64,000 nucleotides of DNA from Asterella californica (GCA_036924285.1 JAYKYS010000005.1:6448001-6512000); one strand, 5' to 3'; shown: positions 10,132 through 22,349, counted from the stretch's first letter. The notes: generated from the sequence alone by a model not told the origin. Made by a program: numbers and translations.

Positions 10132-11475
10132 GAACTTCTGACAGAGTTCCAGGATGTCTTCGCGTGGACCATAGAAGACATGAAGGGCATACCTCGAGAG
10201 TTGGGAGAGCATCGCATTGATTTGCTGGAGGGCGTTGTTCCTACACGGCAGAGGCAGTATCGGCTCAACTCCAAATACTCGCTTCTGGTGAAGGACCAGA
10301 TCGACCAATACTTGAAAGCGGGAGTCATCTTCCCAGTACTTAGTAGTGAGTGGTAGCTCCTATTGTCATCGTGCCAAAGAAGCAGACAAGGAAGATCCGA
10401 GTGTGTCAGGACTTCCGGAAGCTGAAGGATCATCATCCCTTACCGTTCATCGATTCTGTGTTAGACCAGGTAGCAAGACATGAGTTCTACAGCTTCCTGG
10501 ATGGGTATTCTGGGTACAACCAAGTTTCAATCAGAGAAGAAGACAAGTCGAAAATCACTTTCACTACTGATTGGGGCACTTACGCGTACAATCAAATGCC
10601 GTTTGGTTTATGCAACGCGCCCGCCACATTCCAGAGGTTGATGATTACAATCTTCAAGGAGTATCTTCACACTTTCATGGAGATCTTCTTGGATGATTTC
10701 TGTGTGTTTGGATTGAAAGAAGACCACCTGATATTTCTAAGGAAGTGCTTTTTGAAGTGTAGAGAACATCGTTTGGCTCTTCACCCTGAGAAGTGCTTCT
10801 TTGGTATGTCAGAGGGAATTTTGCTAGGACATAGGATTTCTGGAAGAAGTATAGAAGTCGACTGTGCTAAGGTGGAAGTCATCATGAAACTTCACCCACA
10901 TGCTAACCTGACTCAGTTGAGAAGCTTCCTGGGCAACGTAGGATACTACAAGAGGTTTATTGACACGTACACAGAGGTAGCAGGAAGACTTACAAAGTTG
11001 CTGAAGAAGGACGAATCTTACATTTGGTCTTCTGAGCAGCAGGAAGCATTCGAAGAAATGAAGAGGCTTCTGTCGGAATCCCCTGTCCTAAGACCACCTG
11101 ATTGGGAGAGAGTCTCTCATATTTATGTGGATGTTTCTGCTTTCGCCATAGGGGTGGTATTGAGTCAGAAAGATGAGAAAAAGAAGGATTATCCCATCTA
11201 CTATGCGGGAAGACAACTCAGTGATGCAGAGAAGAAGTACTCTACAACTGAAAGAGAGTGTCTTGGCATGATTTACTCCTGTAGAAAGTTTAGGCACTAT
11301 CTTCTAGCCAACCCGTTTGTCTTCTATGTGGATCATTTTTCTTTGAAACATCTTGTGAAGAAAGCAGATTTATCTGGTAGGATAGCTAGGTGGATTCTTC
11401 TACTCCGGAATTTACTTACACAGTTGAGTACAGGCCTGGAAGACAGCATGTTAATGCTGACTACCTATCCAGATT
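10132..11475 (+). pseudogene. Gypsy reverse transcriptase and RNase H, frameshifted
   Basis: The RT begins right after the TGA at 10129. It is broken by a one-base shift at about 10352, where a TAG appears, and then runs open from 10350 to about 11400. Visible RT motifs are the finger region KIRVCQDFRKL, the loop QMPFGLCNAPATFQRLM and the catalytic FLDDF (about 10687-10701). The connection and RNase H part has YVDVSAFAIGVVLSQ, the TTERE glutamate and FYVDHFSLKHL. A second shift near 11395 moves coding to the frame with VEYRPGRQHVNADYLSRL, the end of RNase H. FLDDF in place of YxDD is known in some plant gypsy lineages. The enzyme is no longer encoded in one frame. Confidence 0.85.
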
Positions 11476-12890
11476 GGAGACGGAAAGACGAGAAGATGAA
11501 GTGGAAGACGAGTTCCCTGACGAGAAGCTGTTTTCAGTTTTCGCAGAGATACTTTCATCTGAGGGGGGCGTACCGCCTGCTTCCCAGAAGACGAGACTAG
11601 ATCTTCTGATCCAGTCTTTGCGACTTCCACAAAAGAGTCGATCTTCAAGGACTTGAAGAAGTTCTTGGAAGACCATCAGTATCCCGAGGGATTGGATGCG
11701 GAGCAGAAGGCTGTCTTCTTACACAAGGCAGGTCTTATGCCATCTTCCAGGGTATCCTGTTTAGGAAGGGACATGACGAGAAGCTAAGGAGATGCCTTGA
11801 GCCTTCAGAGATTAAGCCAGTGATCACGGGTCTTCACTACAAAGATGCTGGGGGTCACTACGGGCTGAAGATCACAATGAAGAAGATGTTGGACGCCGGT
11901 TACTGGTGGCCGATCATATAGAGAGACACTTTTCAGGAGATCAGGAAATGTGATGCGTGCCAGAGGGTGGGAAGACCAACAGTTACTACTAGGTGGCCTC
12001 TTACTCCCATTCTTCCGCTTGCTCCTTTTGAAAAGTGAGGAATCGACTTTGTTGGACCTATCGCCCCGGTGGCTAGAAGAACACGAGCACGGTATATTTT
12101 GATAGCTACCGACTATGCTACCAAGATGGTGGAAGACGAAGCCACAAGGAAGAACGACGCCGCAGTGGTAGCCAGGTTCCTCTGGCACAACATTATCACT
12201 CGATACGGATGTCCGCTGGAATTGGTATCAGATAGGGGTACTCATTTCTTAAATGAGACTATTTCCCTCCTGACCCAATACTTCAGGATAAAGCATCGGA
12301 AGACGACGCCATACAACCCAAAAGCGAACAGACTGACAGAGAAGTCGAATGATCTTTTATGTAATATCCTGAATAAGATAACTGTTAACCATGCGTATGA
12401 TTGAGACACGAAATTGTCATCTGTGTTATGAGCTTTCAGGATTTCATCCAAAGTCACGACCCAGAAGACACCCTTCTACCTAACTTATGGCATGACATCT
12501 ATTGTGTCCATCGAGTTAGAGGTCCCTACTTACTGGTTAGCCGTAACCGAACGCATGGAAGAAGAGGAAAGCCAGGAGCAGTGTCTTCTGAACTTTGTAG
12601 AGTTCGAAGAAGACAAGAATGCAGCTTTGGAGAAGACGTACGAAGTTCAAGTGCAACATAAGGTGAACTATGATGGCAAGCTGAAGAAGGTGACCGTCGT
12701 AGATGAGGACTTGGTTCTTCTCTATGACAATCGACATCTTAAGTTCCTTGGAAAACTTCATCTTTGCTGGATGGGTCCTTACCGCGTCTTGGAAGTCTTC
12801 ACCAATGGTTCCATGCAGTTGGAAGAGTTAGACGGTACGTTGATGACCACTCGTGTAAATGGGTGGCGTGTCAAGAAGTACTGGACGTGA
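11476..12890 (+). pseudogene. Gypsy integrase with C-terminal region, several stops
   Basis: In order: an H-H-C-C zinc domain at about 11830-11970 (HYKDAGGHYG, then CDACQ), broken by TAG at about 11920 and TGA at about 12037. The DDE core follows, with IDFVGP, LVSDRGTHF and the segment around TEKSNDLL, which holds the likely glutamate. The C-terminal domain (12492-12890) shows the family pattern KFLGKLHLCWMGPYRV and ends with VNGWRVKKYW. Stops at about 12402 and 12428 break it again. This region ends the coding part of the plus-strand element, 57 bp before the LTR at 12948. Confidence 0.85.
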
Positions 12891-12947
12891 ACAGAAGTGC
12901 TGAAGCGCTGATGTTTGCGGGGGCGCAAACATGTGAGAGTGAGCGTA

Positions 12948-14885
12948 TGTGGTGCCTACAATTTACAGGATTCACGAATTTTTGAAATTTTTAAGATTAA
13001 TAACTTGTTTGTATAACTGAAGAAGCGTTGTTACTTAAGACTACGGCTTCCTTAGAAGGAAGATGATCTTACGAGCTTTTTGTAATAAAAAGTTGACTTC
13101 TTCGGAAGACGACCGTCTTCCGGGAAGCGTCTTCCCGGTGGTGTCTTCGGAAGACAAAAGACGGCGGAAGACACGTATCTTCCGGAAGACGGCAACCGCG
13201 GAAGCTTAACCACGTCAGAAGTAGGTGCACCTACCATGTAGCACCGAATAGGTTAGGTAGGTCGGGAGGATCGAAATCCCTAAACTGCGGGAAAGATGCG
13301 CAGGAAGCGCATTAGCAGATTGTGACTTCTCGCAGCAAGAGCGCTTCTTGGTTCAGAAGATCGATTCGAGGGTGAGCTTTAGTGAGGAGGCAGCGAGGTG
13401 AAATTGAGTGAGGTCAGGATCGATTCGAAGCTAGAAGGAAGGCAAGGTCGAATTGCTGAGCGCAGGAAGCGTATTGAGCTGAAGGCGTTTCCTGTGAACT
13501 CCCGAAAGAGGACGGCTGAGTGGAATCGAAGGTGGACGGCTTGATCGATTGAGGCGTAGTAAGGAGCTGACGGCGGAAGCAGCTTTGTGGGATCGCATTG
13601 GAGCTGGAACCAGAGTCGGAAGCGCGTGGAAGATCGGAGAGAGCTCGGGAAGCATACAGAAGATAGTAGAGGTTGTTCCCATGTTCTTTTCTCTTCCCCA
13701 CTGCTTCTCGCCTTTGTTTGGTATCCCCCGCGCTTTCCCAGTTGTTTGCAGACAACCTGATCGATCAATCCTCCCATCCCTATTTTTCTATTGTGACATT
13801 AGGCGCGGAAGCGCTGCCCAATTTTTGTCAGACATCTTCTTGCTTCTTCTCGAGTTCAATTCGAGCTTCCCTACTCCTAGCCTTCAAATTGGAGATCCTA
13901 GCTATCAATTTCCCTACCCTACCATCCCTCTATTCCCGAAACCTTGAACAGAAGACGCTTCAGAAGATTGGAACATCTTCGGAAGACGCTTCGAAAGCAT
14001 GACTGTCTTCAGAAGCTTGACTGTCTTCGGAAGCCTGACTGTCTTCAGAAGACGACTGTGCACAATTCGTATCAAGAGTGGATTTGCTTTGCTTTTGTGT
14101 TAAGAGAGGCTTGGTACGAATTCCGAGTGGCTTGGTGAGTTGTCTTGTTATTTCGAGAAGTTGGAAGTCGGGAACTAGGCCTGTGCCTCCCGGTCTTCCA
14201 AGCTTCTCAAATCCACATCTTCTTAGAGAGACTAGAAGATTGGAAAGGCTGGCAAAATGCGCGAGAAGACGTGAGGGTCCATTTCGGATCTCTTCTGTCC
14301 GACCCATAGCAGCCCATTCTTTCTTCTTCCCGAACTTAGGAGAGAGTCGTGAGAAGTCTTGCTGGCAGAATCTGGAGAGAATGATCGAACAACAAGCTTC
14401 TTCTGAGTGTGTATGAGAGGTGAGAAGTCAGAAGAACAGAGTGCAAATGTCTTGAGTCTGTTGTGAGGATAGATTGCGCGTAGGAAGAAGAAGACAGGTG
14501 AGACCAGTGAAGGGAAGCCTGACTTCTGGAGTTCTTCCGAAGAAGACATTGAATCGGAAGCTGTCTTGGGAGTCTTCCCATAGGCCACTGTCACCGCAGG
14601 AGCCCGCAACCATCTTTTGAACCTGTTATGCACTCTATGTCTCTCAAATCTTGTATCTTCTGATAGGAAGTAGGATGTAATGCAAGGTGGGTTGTCTTCG
14701 GAGGAATCCATGCGAGGCCTTGCTTAGTTGGGATTGTTTAGATATAGCTCGGAAGACGAGAGCTATCTAGGAAGTACTGTTAGAATCTCGAAAGACGGAG
14801 TAGTTGTCTTCTGGAAGACTAGTTTCGTCTTCTGAGAAGTAGAAGCTAGACTGTGGGCACGTAAGGAAAGACTGAGCCTTTGACT
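12948..14885 (+). mobile_element. Gypsy LTR-like arm, plus strand (right arm of an inverted repeat)
   Basis: It starts with TGTGGTGCC just after the integrase region and aligns with the reverse complement of 3782-1860, including the motif-rich stretch 13090-13200 and the block 13790-14020. By position it is the 3' LTR of the plus-strand element. Homology continues past the LTR into the coiled-coil ORF, so the inner end is uncertain. No coding potential beyond chance ORFs is seen. It is rich in GGAAGACG and its complement. Confidence 0.6.
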
Positions 14886-14924
14886 CACAACAAGTACGTC
14901 ACTTCTACCAAGTAGTTAGCGCAG

Positions 14925-15783
14925 CTGAAGAAGAGCAACCAGGAGTTGCAGGCGCGTTTACAGCAGCGTGACCAAGAGGTTCTGCAAGTACGAGGTAAGA
15001 TCACCGCCGTTGCAGAGGAGAAGACGACATGAAGAACACTGCGGAAAGCCGCAGAAGCGCAGACTAAAGCTGAGAAGACGCAGCGAGAAGCAGCAGAAGC
15101 TCGTGCGCAAGGATTGCTAGCTCCCACGGTGGAAGCGCTTCGGAAGAAGTTTAACTTCACCGCAGGTAGGAAGCTTCTTATCTTAGCTAGAGAGTGGGAC
15201 GACGAGTCCAAAGCGATGTTGTGGAGTGCAAGGAGAGCATGTTCAGGTACTTGGATCGGCAGATAGAGAGAGTGAAGACACTCTATGGACTTCCCTCGAC
15301 TCCGCCACCGGTAACTACATCTTCCCAAGTCCTAGTACCATCGATCAGTGCCGACATGGAGAAGGAGGAGTTTGACCTCGCTGTGCACTTGGTAGTGACA
15401 GCGTTGGAAGTCGAGAAGACTCCAGAAGAAGCCCCGGAAGACAAGATGTCTTCTGGAAGACAAGAAGAAGAACCGTCTTCTCAGGTATTCCGCGTGGAGG
15501 AACCGACTTCCCCGGACCCCTATGAGGTCGTCATGGTCCCTAGTACCGAACCAATGCTCTAGAAGAGCGAGGAAGCACCACTCGACTCTGCTTCCCAAAA
15601 GACGCTTCCGTCTTCCGAATCAGAAGCAGCAGCAGCGACAGCAGGGCCAGCAAAGAATGATGAGGGAGAAGCCACCTCAGTGTTACCCGAGGTGTTCACA
15701 GGACTTTCTAGCTTATCAGAAGCCGCGTTAGGAGCTCTGGTAGGAGCAGATCAGGTAGAGATTACCTCCGAGGAATCAGAGTA
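14925..15783 (+). pseudogene. Shortened copy of the LTR-linked coiled-coil ORF
   Basis: From about 14928 the sequence matches the reverse complement of position 343 down to 1, so it is the C-terminal coiled coil of the minus-strand ORF at the left edge. About 1.5 kb of that ORF, including all of its N-terminal half, is missing here. Coding shifts frame near 15200 and continues to 15562 and, after a TAG, to 15783, ending in an acidic Glu/Ser-rich tail. The shared segment KKFNFTAG is kept in both copies. The left copy runs out of the window before this tail, so the right copy shows the C-terminal end. Confidence 0.6.
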
Positions 15784-16183
15784 GATAGTAACCGACGTTG
15801 ACAATTCCAAACTTAGTAGGACCGAACATGCTATCTTAAGGATGGCAGTTTTTCAGTGTAAATTTAGTTAGGCAGCCATGTGGCAGAGTAGGAAGCGCAA
15901 GAACAGGAAGGGGAAACCGTTTGCATGTGGAGGGGCAGCTTTTCTCTCCTTGGTGGTGGTTCCTTCTGTTTCCTCGTGGTAGATGCATAAGTAGGATCGC
16001 AGAGTAGGAATTCGGGCTGTTGCACACCCATACACATTTTTGGTGCAGACAGAGACACATAATATACATTACGCACAGTGCATACTATACCCGATGTTAG
16101 AGACATACGAATAGACTAGGATTATACCGGAAGGGTCTGCATGCTCATTACCAGCAGTGGTTCAAAGATGTAGATAGAGATAG
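15784..16183. other. Spacer between two retroelement blocks
   Basis: This 400-bp stretch follows the coiled-coil ORF and precedes the second LTR family. I see no gene. It is probably the remaining internal part of the gypsy element, into or next to which the second family inserted. Confidence 0.35.
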
Positions 16184-17335
16184 TGGACAATATAAGAACA
16201 GGGAACGGCATCCTCGTGCAGTCTTGTTGGCTAGACTGTTGTGTCGAGGAGTAGGCGCAGGACGTAGAAGGAGTGAGCTTCCCAATGCCAATGTGACTTC
16301 TTCTCGGAGAATGGATTGCGGATTTGAGTGCAGAAGCTTTGTCCATGTCTTCTGGGTGGTGGGTTTTCTTGGATTCACTCCCGATTGTGTCTGGGAAGCG
16401 TTCTTCTTGAGTTGCGGTGACTGTCAGTAGTTGTGGAATTGCAATTTGGCTCGTCCAGTAGAGCACTTCGGATCTACGTACGGACGGTCTTATGGATAAG
16501 GGATCCTAGAAGACAGAGTAGTCAGAGCAGCGAAGAGAAAAAGAAAGAAGCCTTCTTCCCACAGCAGAAGACGACATCCTCAAGTGGAAGACGGTGCAAT
16601 TGTACACACGTTTGTGGTCTTCCTCCCCAAACTATTACAAGTAGGGATGGCTTGTTAGTCAGGATCCGGACTAGAAGCCTGTCGGAATCTTAATTCTCCT
16701 TTTTATCTTGTTTTCTCTTGTTTGGATTTTCCCTTCTTCTCCATCTTCTCTCATCTTCCCCATCTTCTTACCTTCTTCTAGTGAGCTTCCGAGATTTCTA
16801 TTGAGCTTCCGTGAAGGTGAATGTCGTTGTAGTGCTGCAGGAAGACCATTTTTGTAGACAGAAGTCCGGGAAGGCTACAGGGGGCATACACCCTGTGATT
16901 AATCTAACCCGTCGGAATGTGAGAGAGAGTAACGTGTAACAGCCGTTGCTAGTCGACTTCTACGAGGCAGTAGCAGTCTTCTGGAGGTGTGAGAAGCCGA
17001 GTTGAACTCCCAGAAGCCGAGAATTGCTTCGGGAAGACGGTACTGAGAAGACCGAAAGAAATAACCTGGGAGCAGGAAGCGCGTCTTCTCGAGCTTCTCT
17101 GGGAATAGTTGTGTGATATTTTAGTTAGTAATTGTTTGTTTAGGTCCAGAGCATCTTTTGGCGAGTCTGGAAGACGCGTGGTTTTGTGAGAAGATAGAGA
17201 TTTCCAGGCAAAACCCGTGTGGTTGTGTGTTTGAACAGATCCTAGAACTTAGAGCAGCGTTACTTGTGCAAATCCTCTGTTGGAACGATATCTTGTATAC
17301 TAAATGAGCAAAAGGAATAATCCTGCGACACTACA
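16184..17335 (+). mobile_element. LTR of a second family, copy 1
   Basis: This 1.15-kb unit starts with TGGACAA and ends near ACTACA. It aligns over its whole length with 17561-18709 in the same orientation and with 20160-21305 in the opposite one, with scattered differences. Shared blocks include GGAACGGCATC near the start and the region ending GACACTACA. The TG...CA ends suggest an LTR. The short shared run ACCTCATTTTT just outside means the true 3' end could be about 25 bp further on. Confidence 0.6.
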
Positions 17336-17560
17336 TGTCTTCTAACAGCACCTCATTTTTCCTTGGCTGTGAATTGTGATTGGAAGGGATCTCTCTCCAG
17401 CGACTGAAGGTAATTGTATAAAGTAGATGCCTAGGTAGGATTTCAAGCACACACATACGCAGCATACATATTTCTACACACAAGCACTACGGACGCAGAG
17501 TTTTAGAGTATGTTTGTATCTCCGCTCCTAGCAGGGGATCGAAAGGATGTAGAACAAGAG
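17336..17560. other. Spacer between LTR copies 1 and 2
   Basis: About 225 bp separate two directly repeated LTR copies. No coding sequence is seen. It is too short for an internal domain, so the two LTRs are either separate insertions or the product of recombination. Confidence 0.35.
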
Positions 17561-18709
17561 TAGACAACATAGAATAGAGAACGGCATCATCGTGCAGTCT
17601 TGCTTCTAAGCTAGTGTGTCGAGGGATGGTGACAGCAAGTAGATGGAATGAGCTTTCAGGAGGCAATGTAACTTCTTCTCAGGGATTGCATTTCATATTT
17701 GATTGCATAAGCTTTGTCTATGTCTTCTGGGCAGTGGGGTCAATTGAATTCATATCCAATTGTGCATGGGAAGCCTTCTTCTTGAGTGGCGGTGATTGTT
17801 AAAAGCTGTGCAGAGTCCAAGCTCGTCTCATCCAGTGGAGCACTTTGGATCCACGTACAGACTGTCCGATGAAAGATTGGTCCTTGAAGTCAGAGTAATA
17901 AGAGCAAAGACAGAAGAAGCCGGAAGTCTTCTTTCCTTAGTAGAAGACTACATCCTCGCTTGGAAGATGGTGTAACAGTAAGCAGATTTTTGATCTTCTT
18001 CCTCAAATTACTACAAGCAGGGATGACTTGTTAGTTAGGATCCAGACTAGAAGCTTGTGGGAATCTTAATTTCTCCTTTTCTTCTTGTTTCCTCTTGTTT
18101 GGATTTTCTCTTCTTCCCTCTCGTCCCTCATCTTCCCATCTTCCCACCTTCTTCTATTTGATTTTAGGGACTTCTATTGAGTAGCAGTGAATGCGAATGT
18201 CGTTGTAGTGCTGCAGGAAGACCATTTCCGTAGACAAAAGCCTGGGAAGGCTATAGGAGGCATAAACCTTATGATTAATCTAACCCCGTTGGAACTTGAA
18301 AGAGCAATGTGTGATAAGCATTAGTAAGTTGACACCTACAAAGCAGTGAAGTCTTCTGAAGGTGTCAGAAGTCGAGTTGAACCCTCGGAAGCCAAGAATT
18401 GCTTCAGGAATACTGTCGTTGGAAGACTGGAAGCCGTGATCTGGAAGCAGTAATCGTCTTCTTGGACTTCTCAGGGAGTATTTCTGTGGTATTTTAGATA
18501 GTACTTGTATGTTTTGGTCCAGAGCACCTTCTGAAGGATCTAGAAGCCGTGTGGTTTAGTGAGAAGACGAGATTTCTAGGCAAATGCTGTGTGTTTGTGA
18601 GTTTGGACAGATCTAAAAACTTAGAGCAGCGATACTAGTGTAAATCTTCTTGGAGAACGAAATCTTTTATGCTACAATGGACTAAAGAAGAAATCTTGAG
18701 ACACTACAT
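17561..18709 (+). mobile_element. LTR of the second family, copy 2 (5' LTR of the gag fragment)
   Basis: It aligns with copy 1 at 16184-17335 along its length. It is followed at about 18736 by CTATCAGAG, close to the usual plant initiator-Met primer-binding site (TGGTATCAGAGC), and then by a gag-like region, so it acts as a 5' LTR. The first base pair of the copy is altered (TAG instead of TGG). Confidence 0.6.
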
Positions 18710-18889
18710 ATGATAACCTCATATTTTTTATGCCGCTATCAGAGATTTCATCTTAGTAACGCTTGTTCTAAGCTTCTTGGATCTGTATGTCCGTAGTTGG
18801 TTGCATTTGGACTAACTTGGATCGAACTTTAGTGTGCTATGGAACTCTATCTTGCTAGAAATAGGAACCGCAGCCAGAAGCTGATGAGA

Positions 18890-20095
18890 GACAAATTTGA
18901 GAATTTGGAAGAGACCACTTCCTCGCTTCCAAGAGCTTCTTGGAAGATTGCAGTCGAGCACAACATGAAGTAGGAGAGAGAGACGTTTTGAACTTATTGA
19001 ACTTTTGAACTTACTTGTTTAGGACTCCAACTTACTAGATCAAGTATTAGAAGAAGAGTGACACCTCTTCTCAGCACTCTGGTGGATACCTCCGACCAGA
19101 AGAAGAAGCAGAAGACGCGCGGGTAAGGACCTTGAGTGGGTACACTCACCCACTGAACCACTTCTAGAGAGCAGACGATATCCTTGAGACACCAAAAGAT
19201 AGAAGAAGAGCTCAGGAAGATTCGAACAGTAGAGTTAGAAGAGCCTTCCATCTCGAAAAATATCTTTGAAGAAGACATAAGCCAACCAGGGGACCACGTT
19301 TACAAGATAGATTTTGGGTCTGGTTACGCAGAAGACGTCTTCCCAAGTGCGGGAGAGGCTTCTCAAGGTGAAAGAAGACTGGAGAGGATTGCTCTAGACA
19401 TCTCAGAGGGCGGAAACGACAACAGCTCTAACTCAGAAAATGACGTTCCTAACTCAGACAGACCTGACCCTTAGAGAAGACCATCTCCACCACTTGACCC
19501 TGACAGAGGAAGAAGTTGGCAGTTGCATCAGCTGGCCACCAACATGGTTTCTCACACTCGGCAGAAGTACCATCCGTACGACGATGATGCTGACGCTGAT
19601 GACTTCATCACGATGTTCGAGATCATCTCTCGATCTAACAAAGAAGAAACTAATGTCGACAGACTCCGTGTATTTCCTAGTCTGATCGTAAGGAAGGGAA
19701 GGAAGTGGATGAGTAAAGCGTTGGATGATGATTTAGTTATGACCACTTGGGCTACTCTGAAGGCAGCTTTCTGAGAGATTCAGAAGAGTGGACTATGACC
19801 GGATGCCTCTCATAGAACTTCAGAGGTTAGAACGGAAGAAGAAAGAGACATTGTAGGCACACTGAGAGGTTTGAAGACCTCTTGGATCACATCCCCCAGA
19901 ACCAAGGAAGACCCGGTTATTGTGCTCAGCAAGCCGTGGACTGGTACTTGGGAGGATTGTCTCAAAGATGGAGTTGTATTGTAGAAGAGGAGGAGGTGAT
20001 GATTTGATAGAGGTACAGAAGTGTGCAGAGCAGTATGAAACCTCGAGCATCACTCGGAATATATCCAGTCAAAGAAGTCTTCCAGGAAGTCTAAG
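18890..20095 (+). pseudogene. Retrotransposon gag fragment of the second LTR family
   Basis: Plus-strand frames between 18890 and 20095, broken by stops and shifts, encode a hydrophilic gag-like protein. The clearest part, 19184-19775, has an acidic N-terminus and then a helical segment with the pattern YHPYDDDADADDFITMF and later KWMSKALDDD, like the retrotransposon gag domain. A Lys/Arg/Ser-rich segment at about 20050-20120 may be the end of gag. No protease or pol follows, because an inverted LTR begins at 20160. Confidence 0.5.
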
Positions 20096-20159
20096 AGGAA
20101 GTCCAAGTCCACTAAAACTGATAACATTGCTTCGGAAGCATCATCTGCTTCTGAAGAGT

Positions 20160-21305
20160 TGTAGTGTCTCAGGATTTTTCCTTTAGCTCATTTAGCATAA
20201 AAGATATCGTTCTCACAGAGGATTTGCACAAGTATCGCTGCTCTAAGTTCTAAGATATGTTCAAACACACAAACACATAGGTTTTATCTAGAAATCCCGT
20301 CTTCTCACAAAACCACACGGCTTCTAGACCCTTCAGAAGGTGCCCTGGATCCAAACAAACAACCACTACCTAAAATATCACATAACTATTCATTGGGAAA
20401 CTCGAGAAGACGCTTCTTACTTCTCGATCACGGCTTCCAGTCTTCCCACGATAGTCTTCCCGAAGTAATTCTTGGCTTCTGAGGGTTCAATTCGGCTTCT
20501 CACACCTCTAGAAGACTGCTCTTGCTTCGTAGACGTCAAAGTATCATTGTTTATCACACATTGCTCTTTCAATTTCCAACGGGGTTAGATCAATCATAGG
20601 GTGTATGTCCCCTTAAGCCTTCCCTGGCTTCTGCCTACGAAAATTGTCTTCTTGCAGCACTACAACAACATTCACCTTCACGGAAGCTCAATAGAAGTCT
20701 TGGAAGCTCACTAGAAAAAGATAAGAAGATGGGAAGATGAGAGAAGATGGGGAAGAAGAGAAAATCCAAACAAGAGGAAACAAGATGAAAATGAGAAATT
20801 AAGACTATGACAAGCTTCTAGTCAGAATCCTGACTAACAAGCCATCCTTGCTTGTAATAATTTGGGGAAGAAGACCACAAATTGGCTTACAGTTACACAG
20901 TCTTCTACTCGAGGATGTTGTCTTGCTGTGAGAAGAAGTCTTCTTTCTTCTTCTGTCGTTTCTCCGACTACTTTGCCGTTTGGGATCGCTTATCCATAGA
21001 ATTGTCCGTACGTGGATTCGAAGTGCTCTACTGGATGAGACAAGCTTCGACTCTGCACAGCTTCTACCAATCATCGTCACTCAAGAAGAAAGCTTCCCGT
21101 GCACAATTGGATGTGAATTCGAGAAAACCCACTGTCCAGAAGACACAGACAAAGCTTCTGCACCCAAATCTGAAATCAATTCCCCGAGAAGAAGATACAT
21201 TGGTTTCGGGAAGCTCACTCCCTCCACTTCCTGCTCATACTCCTCGACACACCAGCTTAGAGACAGAACTACACGATGATGCCGTTCCTTGCACTAAGTT
21301 GTCCA
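20160..21305 (-). mobile_element. LTR of the second family, copy 3, inverted
   Basis: The minus strand of this interval matches copies 1 and 2, from TGGACAAC at 21305 to GACACTACA at 20160. Its orientation is opposite to the 5' LTR at 17561 and it abuts the gag fragment directly, so it cannot be the normal 3' LTR of that element. A deletion with inversion, or a separate insertion, explains it. Confidence 0.6.
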
Positions 21306-21479
21306 ATGTAAGTTACAAAATGCTCTCTATGATCTAAAAAAATATCAGGAGCATGGTATGCAAAGATCAATTCTTACTTGTAATCTTTTGGTTTTCATCT
21401 CTGTAGTTTAGATTCTATCTTGTATTCGAGAATACGAGATCGGACTGTGATGATCATCATCTATGTCATCATACCTTGA

Positions 21480-22116
21480 CTATCACGAGACTAGACTTGA
21501 ACTATGTTGTTAGTCTGATCAGTCAATTTATGCAATCACCACGGAGATCACATTTAGAGATTGTAAGCGGATCCTCCGTTATGTGAAGTTCTCGATGTAG
21601 TACATACTGCACTATCGAAACGATGGACCATTATCGTTACATGACTACACTGATGTTTATTGGACAATGAGTGCCGACAAGAGATCCACGTCAGGTTACG
21701 ATTTTGAACTTGAAAGCGCTACTATAAGCTGGGCTCTTAAGAAGCAACCTATGATTGTTTTGTCATCCACAAAAACATAGTACCGAAGAGTAACGAACAT
21801 AACGTGCGAATCGATTTGACTTCAGCGTCTACTATCTGATATTGATGTGGAGTGTACATATCATATTGTTGTATATATTGACAACATTAGCAACATGAAG
21901 TTAACTAATAATCATGTTTTTCATGTTAAGATGGAGCACTTTTAGATGCACTATCATTTCATTAAAGATAATGTCCTTGCGAGAGAAATTGAGCTCAGTT
22001 ATGTGAGCACAAGAGATCAAGTTGTCGATGTCTTTACTAACGTTATCTAGAGATAAGTTTGATACTTCCAAACATTGTCTAAGAGTACAAAATGTAGAGT
22101 CGAGCTTGAAAGAAAA
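21480..22116 (+). pseudogene. Copia RT end and RNase H remnant
   Basis: Plus-strand translation with several stops shows the end of a Ty1/copia RT (SQFMQSPRRSHLEIV) and its RNase H: an acidic strand, then SADKRSTSGYDFEL and KKQPMIVLSST, the copia RNase H signature. The usual TEAEY continuation is broken by a stop after it. The region runs directly into the LTR at 22117. Only the 3' part of the element is present. Confidence 0.75.
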
Positions 22117-22349
22117 TGTTGATATAGTCCCAAGCTCTAGTAGATCGACGATTGATATCAACCGAAGTAGTTAAAGTTGTTACATATAATTAGTTAGAAA
22201 GTTAATCCACCATTAGAGTTTCTTTTGTACTCACCCCACTATATATACATGAAGAGAAGAAACCTCTCTCATCTCATTCTTATTTACTTCCATTGTCTAC
22301 TCGTTCTTTCTTCTTGAAATGTCTTCTTATAAGTAGAGAGATCTCTATA
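22117..22349 (+). mobile_element. Copia LTR (3' LTR of the remnant at 21.5 kb)
   Basis: It starts TGTTGATATAGTCCCAAGCT after a short purine-rich stretch, and matches the reverse complement of 62243-62010 with many substitutions. The shared TATATATACATG promoter-like block is at about 22239-22250. The 3' end is set by alignment and is approximate. Confidence 0.75.

Noticed and set aside
17614..17802. Short open frame in LTR copy 2
   Set aside because: The equivalent frame is not kept in the other two LTR copies.
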